Positions 45,401 to 54,218 of a stretch of DNA of 64,000 bases are shown piece after piece. Numbering within the stretch: position 1 is the stretch's first letter; the number at the start of each line of letters is the position of its first letter. The notes beneath the pieces were generated by a model that ran no database searches, was not told the origin of the DNA, and worked only from the letters and a program-made list of their open reading frames with translations. The DNA comes from Sphingopyxis sp. L1A2A (GTDB lineage Bacteria > Pseudomonadota > Alphaproteobacteria > Sphingomonadales > Sphingomonadaceae), in assembly GCF_005502465.1 (NCBI RefSeq), contig NZ_SCOT01000009.1:1-64000 (forward strand), in the 5' to 3' direction. A program made the translations under genes and the position numbers.

Positions 45401-48400
45401 AATATGTCTTCGCCGGCGTTGATTCCGCTGAGTGATGCCGATCCGCCGGCGTTGACTCCAAACATGCCCGTGGCGCTGCTGTTGGCGAGGGTGACGTTGC
45501 CGACAGCATCGGCGAAAACGCTGGCGGCGATCGGTGGGCCGCTGCTCGAACTTTCAAAGCCGGTGGCGTTGGCCGACGCATTGATGTTGGCGCTCGACCG
45601 CAGCCGGATATTGCCGACTGCATTATAGGTGCCGGTGACGTCGCCGCGGGCCGAGACCGCGATATCATCGCCGATGTTTGCCAGGTTGATCGCCACCGGC
45701 CCAGCGCTGCCGATCGCGAACAGCGACGCGGCGCCGGTGACCGTGCCGGTGATCGCGATGCGCGTCGCGGTCAGGTTGACGTTGCCGTCGGCATTGATCG
45801 ATCCGCCGCTGATCCCCTCGGCACCCGCGACATTGCCGCTCGCGGTCAGCGATACCGACGCGCCGGCGTCGATGTTGTTGAACAGGATCGACTGGCCATC
45901 GACCTGGACAAAGCCGCCTGCGCTCGAATTGCCCAGATCGACGGCGCCGGGCGAGGTGACGATGATGTTGCCGCCGGTGATGATCGAATTCAGCCCGGTG
46001 CGGAAACTGGCGGCGCTGGCGATGAAATCATTCGCGGCTTCGGCATGTTCGACCGATGCCGCGCCCGCGGCGGTGATCAGGATGTCATTGCCATTGAGGC
46101 GATCGACCCCGATCGCGCCGAGCGTCGAGGTGAGCGCCAGCGTGGCGCCCGCGTTCAGCAGGCTGCCCGGCGCGCCGCTGATGCTGCCCGCGCTCGCGGT
46201 CAAATTGCCGCCCGCCGCCATCGTCGGGGCGATGCCTTCGCGATTATCGTGGCGGATGTCGATCTGGTCACCCGCATCGATAGCCAGGTTGCTGCCGGCG
46301 TTGACGGTGCCGTTCGACTGGGCATAGGCGCCGAACGAGCTGTCGGTGGTCAGCGTCATGGTGCCGGTGGTTGCGATCGTGCCGCCGTTTGCGGTAAAGA
46401 AAATGCCCGCGGGCGCTTCGTCGGTGTCGTTGTTGGTCGGCGGTGCGTCACCCAGGGCTTCGGCGGCGAGGCTGGTCATCCGGACCGCGCCGTCGCCCGA
46501 GGTGCGGATTTCTATCCGCCCGGCGAGATTGCCATTGGCGGCAACCGTCGTCACCCCCAGGTTGACCAGAGCGGCGGTTTCCCCGCCGGTCGCCTCGATC
46601 AGCGCCCGCCCGCCGGTGGTTTGCAGCGCGGCGCCCGCCGCGCCGTTGCCGCTGGTTCCGGTGCCGCCCGCGCCGCCGGTGCCCGCGATGCCGCCCGCCG
46701 CGATGCTGACCGGACTGCCGCTGGAACTGATCGTGCCGCCATTGGAGAACAGGCGCACCGTGCCGCCGGTCGCGGCGCCGCCATCACCGCCGTCGCCGCC
46801 AATGAATCCGGCGCCAAAGCCGTTGAACGCGCCATCACCGCCGATGCCGCCGGCCCCATCGCTGCCGAGCGAGACGAGCCCCCCGGCGTCCGAATCGAGG
46901 AAGATGGTGGCGCCGCCGCTGGCCAAAATTTCCAGCGTGCCGCCGCTGCCCGATCCACCGCTGCCGCCTGCGGCGCCGACGGTTTCTGCGCCGAAAAAGG
47001 ACGATCCCGCGCTGCCGCCGTTGCCGCCGGTGCCGCCGGTCTGGAAATTGGCCTGGCTGAGCGTGGCGCGCCCGCCGCCGCCGGTCGCTTGGATCCGGCC
47101 GGTGCCGCCGGTTCCGTCGCCGCCGTCGCCGCCCGCGCCATTGTTGCCGAACGCGCCATCGCCGCCGCGCGCCGAGGCATCGACATTCACGAACAGCGGA
47201 TCGGCGCTGAAATCGGTGACGATGATCTGCGCCAGCCCGCCGGTCGCGTTGCCGCCGCTGCCGCCGATCAGGCCAAAGCCACCATTGCCGCCTTGGGCCG
47301 CGGCGGTGCTGATTACCGTTCCCGTCGCGTTCACCGGCGCGGCAAGGTCGAGCGTTGCGGTGCCGCCCTGGCCGTTGCCGCCGTTACCGCCGATGCCGAT
47401 GCCGGTGACCGATCCCGAGCTGCTGGAGGCAAACACATTGCCGCCGGTGCCGCCAAAGCCGCCCGCGCCGGCGATCAGGTCGCCGGTGTTGAGCGTTCCC
47501 GAGACCATTTCGATGGCCGCGGTGCCGCCTTGACCGTTGCCGCCCAGGCCGCCGGCGTCGGCAATGCCGCCAAAGGCGCTGAAATCGCCGCCGGCGCCGC
47601 CCTGACCCTCGGCATAAGCGGCGACGGCGCCGGTCGCGGTGACCGTCGCCCCGTCGATCACGATCGTCGCGCTGCCACCGACGCCGGTGCCGCCGGTGCC
47701 GCCGGGAATTATATTCGCCGCATTGTCGTCGCTGCCGTTGGGGCCGCGGCCGCCGGTGCCGGTCGCCGACACCGTCACCGAGCTGCTGTTCAGCACCCCG
47801 CCGAGCAGGTTGATTGTCGCCGTCCCCCCGGTGCCGGTGCCCGCGGTTCCGTCGGTCCCGACGCCCGCTTCGGCATCGGCGGCGACCGACAGATCGCCAA
47901 GCTGTACGGCGCCGCCGGTCATCGTGAAGGATGCGGTCCCTGCGGTGCTGCTGCCCGTCGTCGCGTCGATCTGGCCCCCGGCAAGCACTGCCAGCATGCC
48001 GCCGGTCAGCAACTGGCCCCCGTTGACGTTCATCGCAGCGTTGCCGCCTGCGCCATTGGCGCCGCCCGACGCCAAAGTCAGATTGCCGGTCGCGCCAATG
48101 ACCTGCCCAGCGCCAAGGTTGAACGTCGCGCTGGCGTCGCCGATGAACAGGCCGTCACCCTGGACGACCACGCGCCCCAGGTGCGGCGGCGGCACGAAGC
48201 TCGACGGCCCGCCCGACGGCACCTGGAGCAAGGGCTGGCCGAGCAGCGCGCCGCTGGCGCGCGCGACGGTGTTGCTGCGAAACAACGTGTCGTTGATGGT
48301 GATATTGGCGGCCAAAGCGTTCGCCGGGGCGCCGTCGAGTTCGCCATTGAAGATATTATACCCCGCCGACAGGCGCACCGCGCCATCGGGGTCGGTTGAT

Positions 48401-49377
48401 GCCGATACGGCATCGTCATAACCGATCGAACCCGAAACCAGCATCGTGACCGCGTCATTTTTGGGGATGGCGACCATATACATGCGGCTCTGATCGACGT
48501 CGCCATCGACATGCGCCGGACCGGTCGTGCTACCCGTGTGGGTGATGACGTTGCCGCCCTCGGCCCCGACCAGCACATTGATGTCGAACAGTCCGCTGTT
48601 GATGCGGATGTCGGTCTGTTCCGCGGCGACATAGGCCGCCGAGCCATCGACGCGCACGGCGCCCGCCTGGACAATGCGCGGCGCGACGATCGCGACATAG
48701 CTGCTGCCCGGATTGAACGCATTGTCGGCGTTGAGCGCCGCACCGTTCGCGATGGTGACTGGCGCGATATTGCCCGACGCGCCGCGAAAGCGGATTTCGC
48801 CTGCCGGGCCCAGCAGGCCGCCGGTCGTGATGACATCGTTGGTGGTCAGTACCAGGCTGCCGACGTTGATCGCGGCGCCATTGCCGATCAGGATGCCGCC
48901 GGCGTTATAGAACCAGATATGGCCATTTTGCAGCGTCGGCAGGCCCGCGATCGACACGACGCTGTTCACCGTCCCGTTCAGCGCGATCTGGTCTGCAATC
49001 GGGGTGCCCGACGCCGCGATAAAGCGGTTGAGCACGATATAGTCGACCGTGTTGCCGACAAAATTGAGGGTGTTTCCCGTCGGCAGAAAATCGATGATGC
49101 CGCCGACGGGCGCATTGGACGGCGTCCAGTCGATGATGCTTTGCGGTCCGTTCACATTGACCGTCGAAGGGTTCACGCCGGTACCGGTCGTCGTCCCGGC
49201 GGGCAGGGTGGTGATCGTCCCCGACCCCGCCACCTGCGCCAGCGCCGGTCCGCCATGGGCCAGCGCCATCATGCCCGCGCCGATCGCGCAGCTGGTCAGC
49301 AGGCGCCGTTTGCCGTGGTGGTCGGGCGCGGAGGTGGCGGTGGCACGCATGGCGTTGGTCCTCGATACGAAAAGCAT
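42436..49377 (-). CDS. Two-partner-secretion exoprotein, filamentous-haemagglutinin-like (TpsA)
   Basis: 2313 residues from the ATG overlapping the transporter stop (ATGA). A long signal peptide (about 1-48, ending ALAQ) is followed by a TPS domain with the NAGGILIGNGA variant of the NPNGI motif. Residues about 490-930 are PGRS-like, built from GGxGGxG units (GGTGGNGGSAGSSFFG). The rest is repetitive beta-helix with many short Asn/Gly/Ala/Thr repeats (such as SASLSGINAGEDILVL). The C-terminus has a Cys pair, C2236-x7-C2244, and an acidic tail. It should be exported by the adjacent TpsB and act as an adhesin or matrix protein. Confidence 0.9.
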   Translation of the reverse strand: MLFVSRTNAMRATATSAPDHHGKRRLLTSCAIGAGMMALAHGGPALAQVAGSGTITTLPAGTTTGTGVNPSTVNVNGPQSIIDWTPSNAPVGGIIDFLPTGNTLNFVGNTVDYIVLNRFIAASGTPIADQIALNGTVNSVVSIAGLPTLQNGHIWFYNAGGILIGNGAAINVGSLVLTTNDVITTGGLLGPAGEIRFRGASGNIAPVTIANGAALNADNAFNPGSSYVAIVAPRIVQAGAVRVDGSAAYVAAEQTDIRINSGLFDINVLVGAEGGNVITHTGSTTGPAHVDGDVDQSRMYMVAIPKNDAVTMLVSGSIGYDDAVSASTDPDGAVRLSAGYNIFNGELDGAPANALAANITINDTLFRSNTVARASGALLGQPLLQVPSGGPSSFVPPPHLGRVVVQGDGLFIGDASATFNLGAGQVIGATGNLTLASGGANGAGGNAAMNVNGGQLLTGGMLAVLAGGQIDATTGSSTAGTASFTMTGGAVQLGDLSVAADAEAGVGTDGTAGTGTGGTATINLLGGVLNSSSVTVSATGTGGRGPNGSDDNAANIIPGGTGGTGVGGSATIVIDGATVTATGAVAAYAEGQGGAGGDFSAFGGIADAGGLGGNGQGGTAAIEMVSGTLNTGDLIAGAGGFGGTGGNVFASSSSGSVTGIGIGGNGGNGQGGTATLDLAAPVNATGTVISTAAAQGGNGGFGLIGGSGGNATGGLAQIIVTDFSADPLFVNVDASARGGDGAFGNNGAGGDGGDGTGGTGRIQATGGGGRATLSQANFQTGGTGGNGGSAGSSFFGAETVGAAGGSGGSGSGGTLEILASGGATIFLDSDAGGLVSLGSDGAGGIGGDGAFNGFGAGFIGGDGGDGGAATGGTVRLFSNGGTISSSGSPVSIAAGGIAGTGGAGGTGTSGNGAAGAALQTTGGRALIEATGGETAALVNLGVTTVAANGNLAGRIEIRTSGDGAVRMTSLAAEALGDAPPTNNDTDEAPAGIFFTANGGTIATTGTMTLTTDSSFGAYAQSNGTVNAGSNLAIDAGDQIDIRHDNREGIAPTMAAGGNLTASAGSISGAPGSLLNAGATLALTSTLGAIGVDRLNGNDILITAAGAASVEHAEAANDFIASAASFRTGLNSIITGGNIIVTSPGAVDLGNSSAGGFVQVDGQSILFNNIDAGASVSLTASGNVAGAEGISGGSINADGNVNLTATRIAITGTVTGAASLFAIGSAGPVAINLANIGDDIAVSARGDVTGTYNAVGNIRLRSSANINASANATGFESSSSGPPIAASVFADAVGNVTLANSSATGMFGVNAGGSASLSGINAGEDILVLAATTATLTDLTAGDDLTAIAAGGIIANGLTTTGAGPDTATLTYRLPSPVAPGGFQINASSPDLSNIVLTASAGNIGGGNINAFDNLTLTASGAVTTTGTLRSGQATSINGDSIAFAAIDAGSTVNLSATNAISGINIAAGGDITVFGDSIGLTGAVTGDASFFAFGLGGPVAVNQTNVAGTISIFADGDLTGAFVAGGDVRLNSNANITASATANGGYVDFNGGIAQGNVFVEAAGNAALTNSGAARMFGVNAGGSATLTGASAGEDMLVLAGTNAALSGVTAGDDVEVRAAGALTATGVSATGTGADTATLGYMAGNGFTISQGEGVSATNGADVFLTAGGAITASTLSAADDILVTTTGALAINGATTLGQGVTGGSSDIRTQGGDTMLAGINSFTDVLVTATGTLDATGPVTAGRHIAITAAAANLAPLASPGGAVIDTLDAGGNLSLVTVGAIVGGRFRAGGDLILTGGRIDIVRAQTTGTGPLTLTGTNGVNATNIQAGGATLLNASNGAVTSNGVISTGPVTVAGDSIDLGTGGDIVFAVLDADVGDAVVTNGSGTLTITSSIVAGRTTLTSENGNDIIISQLAANAANISAEGDIVVNGVLTAQNISLRSNDIIIASGARVGTAGSTERLSIENNDVFSQTFVGGTGTRSGFHLDASELTRLFGTDIEVFAPEVEAVNDASVGSSAPPDIIVDSFTLAGGAAGSNLGANGALTIRTPGKMRVIGNVQLTGLSDTNALNLFADDALEVILGQGTVRLVNGTNAAGQLNMVSDDIIVATTAAIGDVGAATTTDAIETRLAQNDGIVIDEGSLFARGIRAEVIGGFYVQNSGAGTDFASRRGLTFGAGGIDVLTEGSGSRIVINGVQIGATGQVTGLDTIPLLTIGGSAPSAGSFDPRSTFNGCVIASAASCAFVGLENSFPVQDVIEEEADAEDEDGSGQSLPVPLITMRGLDPLSGEPLLDDPVTGAGNDDLWTPTEGP

Positions 49378-51197
49378 CAGCGCGCCTTCACGCCGAATTG
49401 GGTGGTCAGCGACACCAGCAGTCGCGGGTCGGGCTTTTGGGTCAGGAAGCCGCCGCGGTTGAGCGGCACCGCCATCGTCACGTCGAGCCGCGCGACATCG
49501 CCATATGCGACGCGCATCCCGCCGCCCGCCGAATAGAGTTTCTGGGGGTTCAGGCCGTCGAACGCACTGTCCTTGTTCCACACCCATGCCGCGTCGAAAA
49601 AGGCAAAGGGCTGGAGCGCGAACGCTTTGGTATTGGCGGGGACGAACGAGCCGTAGCGCGCCTCGAGTGCGACGCCGACGCCGCTGTCGCCGATGATGGT
49701 GCCGGGATCGAAACCGCGCCCGACGGTAAAATTGCCGCCCGAAAATTCTTCATAAGCGAGCAGCGGATCGCTCGCCCATTGCGCGCGCGGCGCGGCGGAC
49801 AGGGTGAACAGCTTGTGCGGCCGCCATTCGGCGAGCGCGTTGGCGCGCAGCAGGAACGCATCGGGTTTGCCCTCGACGCGGGTCAGCGGCACCGCGCCGG
49901 GCAGGAAACAGGTCGCCCCGGTGGGGCCGCAATCGTCGCTGGCCCCCAGGAAGCTGGCACCCTGCCGCGCTTCGAGCGAGGTCGATAGCGCCCAGCGCGG
50001 TTCGCTGGGGCTGAACCCACCGCGGCCGGCGACCGACGCGGGATCGATCCAGCTCGCATCGGCGCGCAGGTTGAACACCCGCAACCGGTCGCGGTTGATC
50101 GGCACCCCGCCCAGGCCGATGTCCTGATCGATCAGGTCGAGCCCGCCGCCGATCGTCAGACGGCGCGCCTGCGTCAGCGTTACCGGATAGGACGCAAACA
50201 GGCTGGCGATCTGGGTTTTCGACTTGATCGGAAACGCCGCGATGTCGGGGCGCGTCCAAGCGTAGGTGTAGCTGGCGCCGAAGCGCAGCCCTTCGCCGCC
50301 GACGCGGAACTCGTGCGCCAGCTGGACGACCTGTTGCTCGTCGAAATCGGGGGTCGAGTAAAAGCTGGCGGTGGTGAGGTCGCCCATGCCGGTCAGCCCG
50401 GCAAAGCGGACGCGCGCGACGCCGCCCCAGCGCCCGACGTCGCGCGATCCGAAATTCTGCGCGTTGAAATCGAACAGCACCGGGGTGCGCGCCACCACCA
50501 CTTCGCCGACAACTTCGCCCGGCGCGGCGCCCGGGCGCAGGGTCAGCCGCGCGTCGAGCCCGGGGATATCGCGCGCGAGCAGCAGATAGCGTTCGGCATC
50601 GACGATGTTGAACACCGGCTGGTCGTCGAGCCGCGACAGATAGCGTTGCAGCAGCGGTTCGTTGGCGCCGGCATCGCCGCGCACCTCGATCCGCGCCATC
50701 CGCGCCGCCAATATGTCGAGCCGCACGACGCCGTCGGCGATCGTTTGCGGGGGCACCCGGACCGCCGCCAGATAGCCTTTCGATCGCAGCATCGTCGCGG
50801 CGCGATCGCGGATGTCGCAGACGACCGAAATCGGCAGATCCTGTCCGACCTTGTCCGACCAGCTCGGCATCAGCATCGCGGCATCGATGCCCTCGACGCG
50901 CGAAAATTCGACCCCGCGCAGCGTGATGCGGACGGTCGCAAATTCGGGATTAGCGAGCGGGCAGGGCGCGCGCTCGATGGCATCGTCGGCCGACACGACC
51001 CGCTCACTGGGTGGGGTCACCGGGGCCAGCGTCGGTTGCTGAATTTCCTCACGCGTGGGGATCTGCGGGGTCGCCTGGGCCAGTGCCGCCGCGGGTAAAG
51101 CGGCAGCGATCAGCGCCGCCGAACCGCACAACCTGTCCCGAAGGACGGCGCGTTTCGGCCGAACGCCCGCATAAATTCCCTGAACCCCCGTGACCAT
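49377..51197 (-). CDS. Two-partner-secretion outer-membrane transporter (FhaC/ShlB family)
   Basis: 606 residues from the ATG spaced from AAGGGG; two GTG codons lie just before. The signal peptide runs to about ALAQATPQ. POTRA-2-like domain (RITLRGVEFSRVEGIDAAML) and a second POTRA (ARIEVRGDAGANEPLLQRYL) lead to a 16-strand barrel with the conserved VGRGFDPG (VRGY/F-like lid motif) and a C-terminal strand ending FGVKAR. It secretes the large exoprotein encoded downstream, with overlapping stop/start. Confidence 0.93.
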   Translation of the reverse strand: MVTGVQGIYAGVRPKRAVLRDRLCGSAALIAAALPAAALAQATPQIPTREEIQQPTLAPVTPPSERVVSADDAIERAPCPLANPEFATVRITLRGVEFSRVEGIDAAMLMPSWSDKVGQDLPISVVCDIRDRAATMLRSKGYLAAVRVPPQTIADGVVRLDILAARMARIEVRGDAGANEPLLQRYLSRLDDQPVFNIVDAERYLLLARDIPGLDARLTLRPGAAPGEVVGEVVVARTPVLFDFNAQNFGSRDVGRWGGVARVRFAGLTGMGDLTTASFYSTPDFDEQQVVQLAHEFRVGGEGLRFGASYTYAWTRPDIAAFPIKSKTQIASLFASYPVTLTQARRLTIGGGLDLIDQDIGLGGVPINRDRLRVFNLRADASWIDPASVAGRGGFSPSEPRWALSTSLEARQGASFLGASDDCGPTGATCFLPGAVPLTRVEGKPDAFLLRANALAEWRPHKLFTLSAAPRAQWASDPLLAYEEFSGGNFTVGRGFDPGTIIGDSGVGVALEARYGSFVPANTKAFALQPFAFFDAAWVWNKDSAFDGLNPQKLYSAGGGMRVAYGDVARLDVTMAVPLNRGGFLTQKPDPRLLVSLTTQFGVKAR

Positions 51198-51299
51198 CAC
51201 CACCCCTTGTGTACGAACGCAGCCGCGAAATCGCGGTGCGGCAATTCATCAGGCTCTGCCAAACACCGGCAGCGCGAATTTTTCGACCCAAGGAAAGGT

Positions 51300-51319
51300 T
51301 CTGCCGACGGATCGGCAGA
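51300..51319. terminator. Hairpin between FecR-like gene and TPS transporter
   Basis: TCTGCCGA-CGGA-TCGGCAGA is a perfect 8-bp inverted repeat in the 184-base gap. TTTTCTTCTT follows on the plus strand, while genes here are on the minus strand. It could be an attenuator or a mere palindrome. Confidence 0.3.
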
Positions 51320-51381
51320 TTTTCTTCTTATCGTTATCAGATGGTCCCGAACGGTTCAATATTTCCCCGTTTCGGTTAACC

Positions 51382-52140
51382 TTATCCCGCCTCGCCTTCC
51401 GACATCGCATCGACCAGGCGATTGAGCTGCGGTGTGCAGCCCTTGGCCATCAGCATATCGACCGATCCCTCGATGGTATCGGGGGCATTCCCCAGCGGCG
51501 TGAAGCGCACCTTGACCGGCGCGGGCAAGCCGCCGCCGGACAGGCGATAGTCGACGCCATATTGGACCGGCAATGTATCGGTCGGCCATTTACGGAAATT
51601 GGCGCCATCGACAATCGCGACGGTCGTTTTTTTGCCGGTGCTTTCGATTTCCAGCGCGGTGTCGCCTTCCATGTTGGGGCGCCACAGCATCAGCGTTGCC
51701 GGATCAGCGACGCAGAAGGTGCCGGTTTCGCGATAGTCGAGCAGCCACAAATTGGGCGCGCGGGCCTCGGCGGGCGCCGGGTCATTGGGACCGCGCGAAA
51801 ATCCGCCGCGTGACCGCATCGTCGGCCCCTTGGCGAGCATCCGCGTCACCGTGCCGCTCATCGACTGGCTGGCCTGAATCGTGCCGCTGGCGCCAAAGGT
51901 GCCGGGGCCGGACAGGGTGCGAGTCTTGCCCGCCTGCATCAGCACGACCTTGTCGCCCGCGACCAGGGTCAGCTTGTCGGCCGACTTCAGCTTGGCGCCG
52001 GTCGGATATTTGCTCGCCGACGGTCCGGTCGAGCGGACGACCATCGATTGCGCGGCGGCGGTGCCGGCGACGGCCACCGCCATGACGGCAGCGGCGGCGG
52101 CAAGGCTCAGGCGGCGCTTCGGCAGATCAGGAAAGAACAT
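51382..52140 (-). CDS. FecR-like periplasmic protein
   Basis: 252 residues with a signal peptide (RLSLAAAAAVMAVAVAGTAAA). The section SADKLTLVAGDKVVLMQAGKTRTLSGPGTF resembles a FecR-type beta domain. The second half carries two Cys (GTFCVADPATLMLW, MLMAKGCTPQLNRL) that may pair. No enzyme motif is visible. It overlaps the cyclase gene by 14 bases, so they are co-transcribed. It could be a periplasmic ligand or partner for the CHASE2 domain, which is speculative. Confidence 0.7.
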   Translation of the reverse strand: MFFPDLPKRRLSLAAAAAVMAVAVAGTAAAQSMVVRSTGPSASKYPTGAKLKSADKLTLVAGDKVVLMQAGKTRTLSGPGTFGASGTIQASQSMSGTVTRMLAKGPTMRSRGGFSRGPNDPAPAEARAPNLWLLDYRETGTFCVADPATLMLWRPNMEGDTALEIESTGKKTTVAIVDGANFRKWPTDTLPVQYGVDYRLSGGGLPAPVKVRFTPLGNAPDTIEGSVDMLMAKGCTPQLNRLVDAMSEGEAG

Positions 52141-54214
52141 AGCTTTCTCCTTTTTCGGTATTGTTCAGACGGTCTATCAGAAACATGATGGCTGGATCCT
52201 GACCGAATTCGCGCGCCAATGCTGTGGCGCCCGTCACATAGGTGCCGGTATCGCCCGCGGCGTGCGCGGCGACAAGCGCCGCGATGCGGGCGCGTCGTTC
52301 TGGGTCAAGGTCGGGGCGCGGCGTAAACACGTCGACCGGCTGGGCGCGACCACGCAATGTCACCCGCCCCATCGGCATCAGGTCGTCGCGACCCGATCGC
52401 GCCGCGGCCTCGGCCGAGATCAGTACGCCGGTTTTCAGGCTCTTGTTCGCCGCTTCAAGCCGCGAGGCGGTGTTCATGCTGTCGCCCAGCGCGGTATATT
52501 GGATGCGGCCTTCGCCGCCGAAATTGCCGACGATCGCGTCACCGACGTGCAGCCCGACGCGGGTCATGCCCAGTGGCGGAACGCCCTCGGCCAGGTCGAC
52601 GCGGAATTTCTCGCCCGCCTCATACATCGCCAGCGCCGCCGCGGCGGCGCGCGGGCCATCGTCGGGGCGGTGGAGCGGCGCGCCCCAAAAGGCCACGATC
52701 GCGTCGCCGACGAATTTGTCGATCGTCCCGCCATGGTCGAGCACGATGTCGGACAAGCGATCGAGATAGGCGTTGAGCAGGCGCGCGACGGTTTCCGGGG
52801 TCACCGCATGGCTGAGCTTGGTAAAGCCTTCGAGGTCGGTGAAGACGCAGAAGATGTTCCGCCGTTCGCCGTGCAGCGACAGCTGGTCGGGATCGCGCAT
52901 GATCTGTTCCGCGACGTCGGCGGGCAGATATTTGCCTAGCGCCGATTGGGCAAAGGCGCGCTGACGCGACCCGATGGTGCGCGCCGCGGTGCCGACCGCC
53001 GCATAGCCGAACAGCCAGCCGATCGCCCAGCCAAAGGTGGGCAGGGTGGTGGTGTCGACGCCGCGGCCTTGTAACCAAAAGGGGAAGGCGATGAAAAACG
53101 CCATCTGCCCGAGAAACGCGAGCGCCACCCAGCGGGCGCGCAGGTCGATCAGGCTGGTCAGCCCCCCCGCGAGCACGATCAGGACGGCGAGTATCCACAG
53201 CACGGGCGCCGACAGCGGGCGCGACCAGCCATTGTCGAGCTGTTGCGCCAGCATATGGGCGTGAACCTCCAGCCCGATCATCGTTTCATGCTGGCCGGTG
53301 ATCGGATCGGTAAAGCGGCTCAATGGTGTGTTGAACTGGTCGTTGTCGATGATATCGCCGCCGATCAGGACGTAGCGATCCTTCACCAGCTCCGAAAAGC
53401 CAGCGCGCATATCGGCGTCCATCGGCATGGCAAAGGTGTCGATCGGAATATTGGCAAAGACCGGTTCTTCCTGGCCGGCGGCGGCGCGCGCTGGCACGAG
53501 GAAGCGGATATTACCCTGGAAATCCGCATGCGCCGGATCGACCGGCGCCATGGCGTTGGACATCAGCGGCGGCAGGTTTTTCGGCCGGTCGGGCCAGTTG
53601 CGGATCACGCTGTCGTCGTCGGTGCGGAACAGCACGCTGGTGGGTTTCGTCTTGTCGGTCGCGACCGCGGCGATGAAGGCTTCGAGAAACTTCTGCTGTT
53701 CGTAAAAGATCGTGTTCGGATTGCTCGCCTGCTCGGCATAGGCGAGCCAGGTCGGCGTCGTCATCGCGCGCAGCTGGGTTTTCAGCGCCTCGTCGTCGGG
53801 GCGCGGCGAATCAAAGGCAATATCGATGCCGATCGCCTTCGCCCCCATCTGGTCGATATTGCCGAGCGCATTGGCGAGCAGGGTGCGGTCGAGCGGCGAG
53901 CGGATGCCGGTGTTGAACAAGGTTTCGTCATTATAAGTGATCAGGACGATGCGTTTGTCCTGTTCGACGTGCGGCGCCATCAGCGTCGCGCGTGCGTCGT
54001 ACAGCGCGCGTTCGGCGGCATCGATCAACGGCATCTGCCAGCTGAAGCGTGCGATCAGGACCGCGACGATCAGGAACAGGATTGTCGCCGCCATCCGCGA
54101 CGGGCCAAGCTGCATGACCAGTCGGCGCACCTGCTTGCGCAGCGGCACCGCGGGCCGCTGACCGTCCGGCGCGGACGTTTCGGCCGCGGGCGTACTGGTG
54201 TCAGGGTCGGTCAT
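52127..54214 (-). CDS. CHASE2-sensor adenylate/guanylate cyclase
   Basis: 695 residues from MTDPDTSTPA. One helix (41-59), an extracytoplasmic CHASE2 domain (about 65-340; DAAERALYDARATLMAP, GAKAIGIDIAFDSPRPDD), then three helices and a class III cyclase domain (about 475-640). Metal Asp residues are in FCVFTDLEGFT and KFVGDAIVAFWG; the transition-state Asn/Arg are in LGDSMNTASRLE; a Lys before FVGD favours ATP. It should make cAMP in response to a periplasmic signal. It starts 4 bases after the CHAT gene stop. Confidence 0.93.
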   Translation of the reverse strand: MTDPDTSTPAAETSAPDGQRPAVPLRKQVRRLVMQLGPSRMAATILFLIVAVLIARFSWQMPLIDAAERALYDARATLMAPHVEQDKRIVLITYNDETLFNTGIRSPLDRTLLANALGNIDQMGAKAIGIDIAFDSPRPDDEALKTQLRAMTTPTWLAYAEQASNPNTIFYEQQKFLEAFIAAVATDKTKPTSVLFRTDDDSVIRNWPDRPKNLPPLMSNAMAPVDPAHADFQGNIRFLVPARAAAGQEEPVFANIPIDTFAMPMDADMRAGFSELVKDRYVLIGGDIIDNDQFNTPLSRFTDPITGQHETMIGLEVHAHMLAQQLDNGWSRPLSAPVLWILAVLIVLAGGLTSLIDLRARWVALAFLGQMAFFIAFPFWLQGRGVDTTTLPTFGWAIGWLFGYAAVGTAARTIGSRQRAFAQSALGKYLPADVAEQIMRDPDQLSLHGERRNIFCVFTDLEGFTKLSHAVTPETVARLLNAYLDRLSDIVLDHGGTIDKFVGDAIVAFWGAPLHRPDDGPRAAAAALAMYEAGEKFRVDLAEGVPPLGMTRVGLHVGDAIVGNFGGEGRIQYTALGDSMNTASRLEAANKSLKTGVLISAEAAARSGRDDLMPMGRVTLRGRAQPVDVFTPRPDLDPERRARIAALVAAHAAGDTGTYVTGATALAREFGQDPAIMFLIDRLNNTEKGESYVLS

Positions 54215-54218
54215 CGGA

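Noticed and set aside
46600-47900. Possible CRISPR or tandem DNA repeat in the glycine-rich region
   Set aside because: Repeats are imperfect coding triplet patterns in one open frame.
46045-48399. 784-residue open frame antisense to the TPS exoprotein
   Set aside because: Composed of low-complexity Ala/Arg/Gly and generated by the repetitive sense gene; no start signals or family motifs.
49378-49587. 70-residue N-terminal extension of the exoprotein frame
   Set aside because: It lies inside the transporter gene in another frame and has no signal peptide; the ATGA-overlapping start is better.
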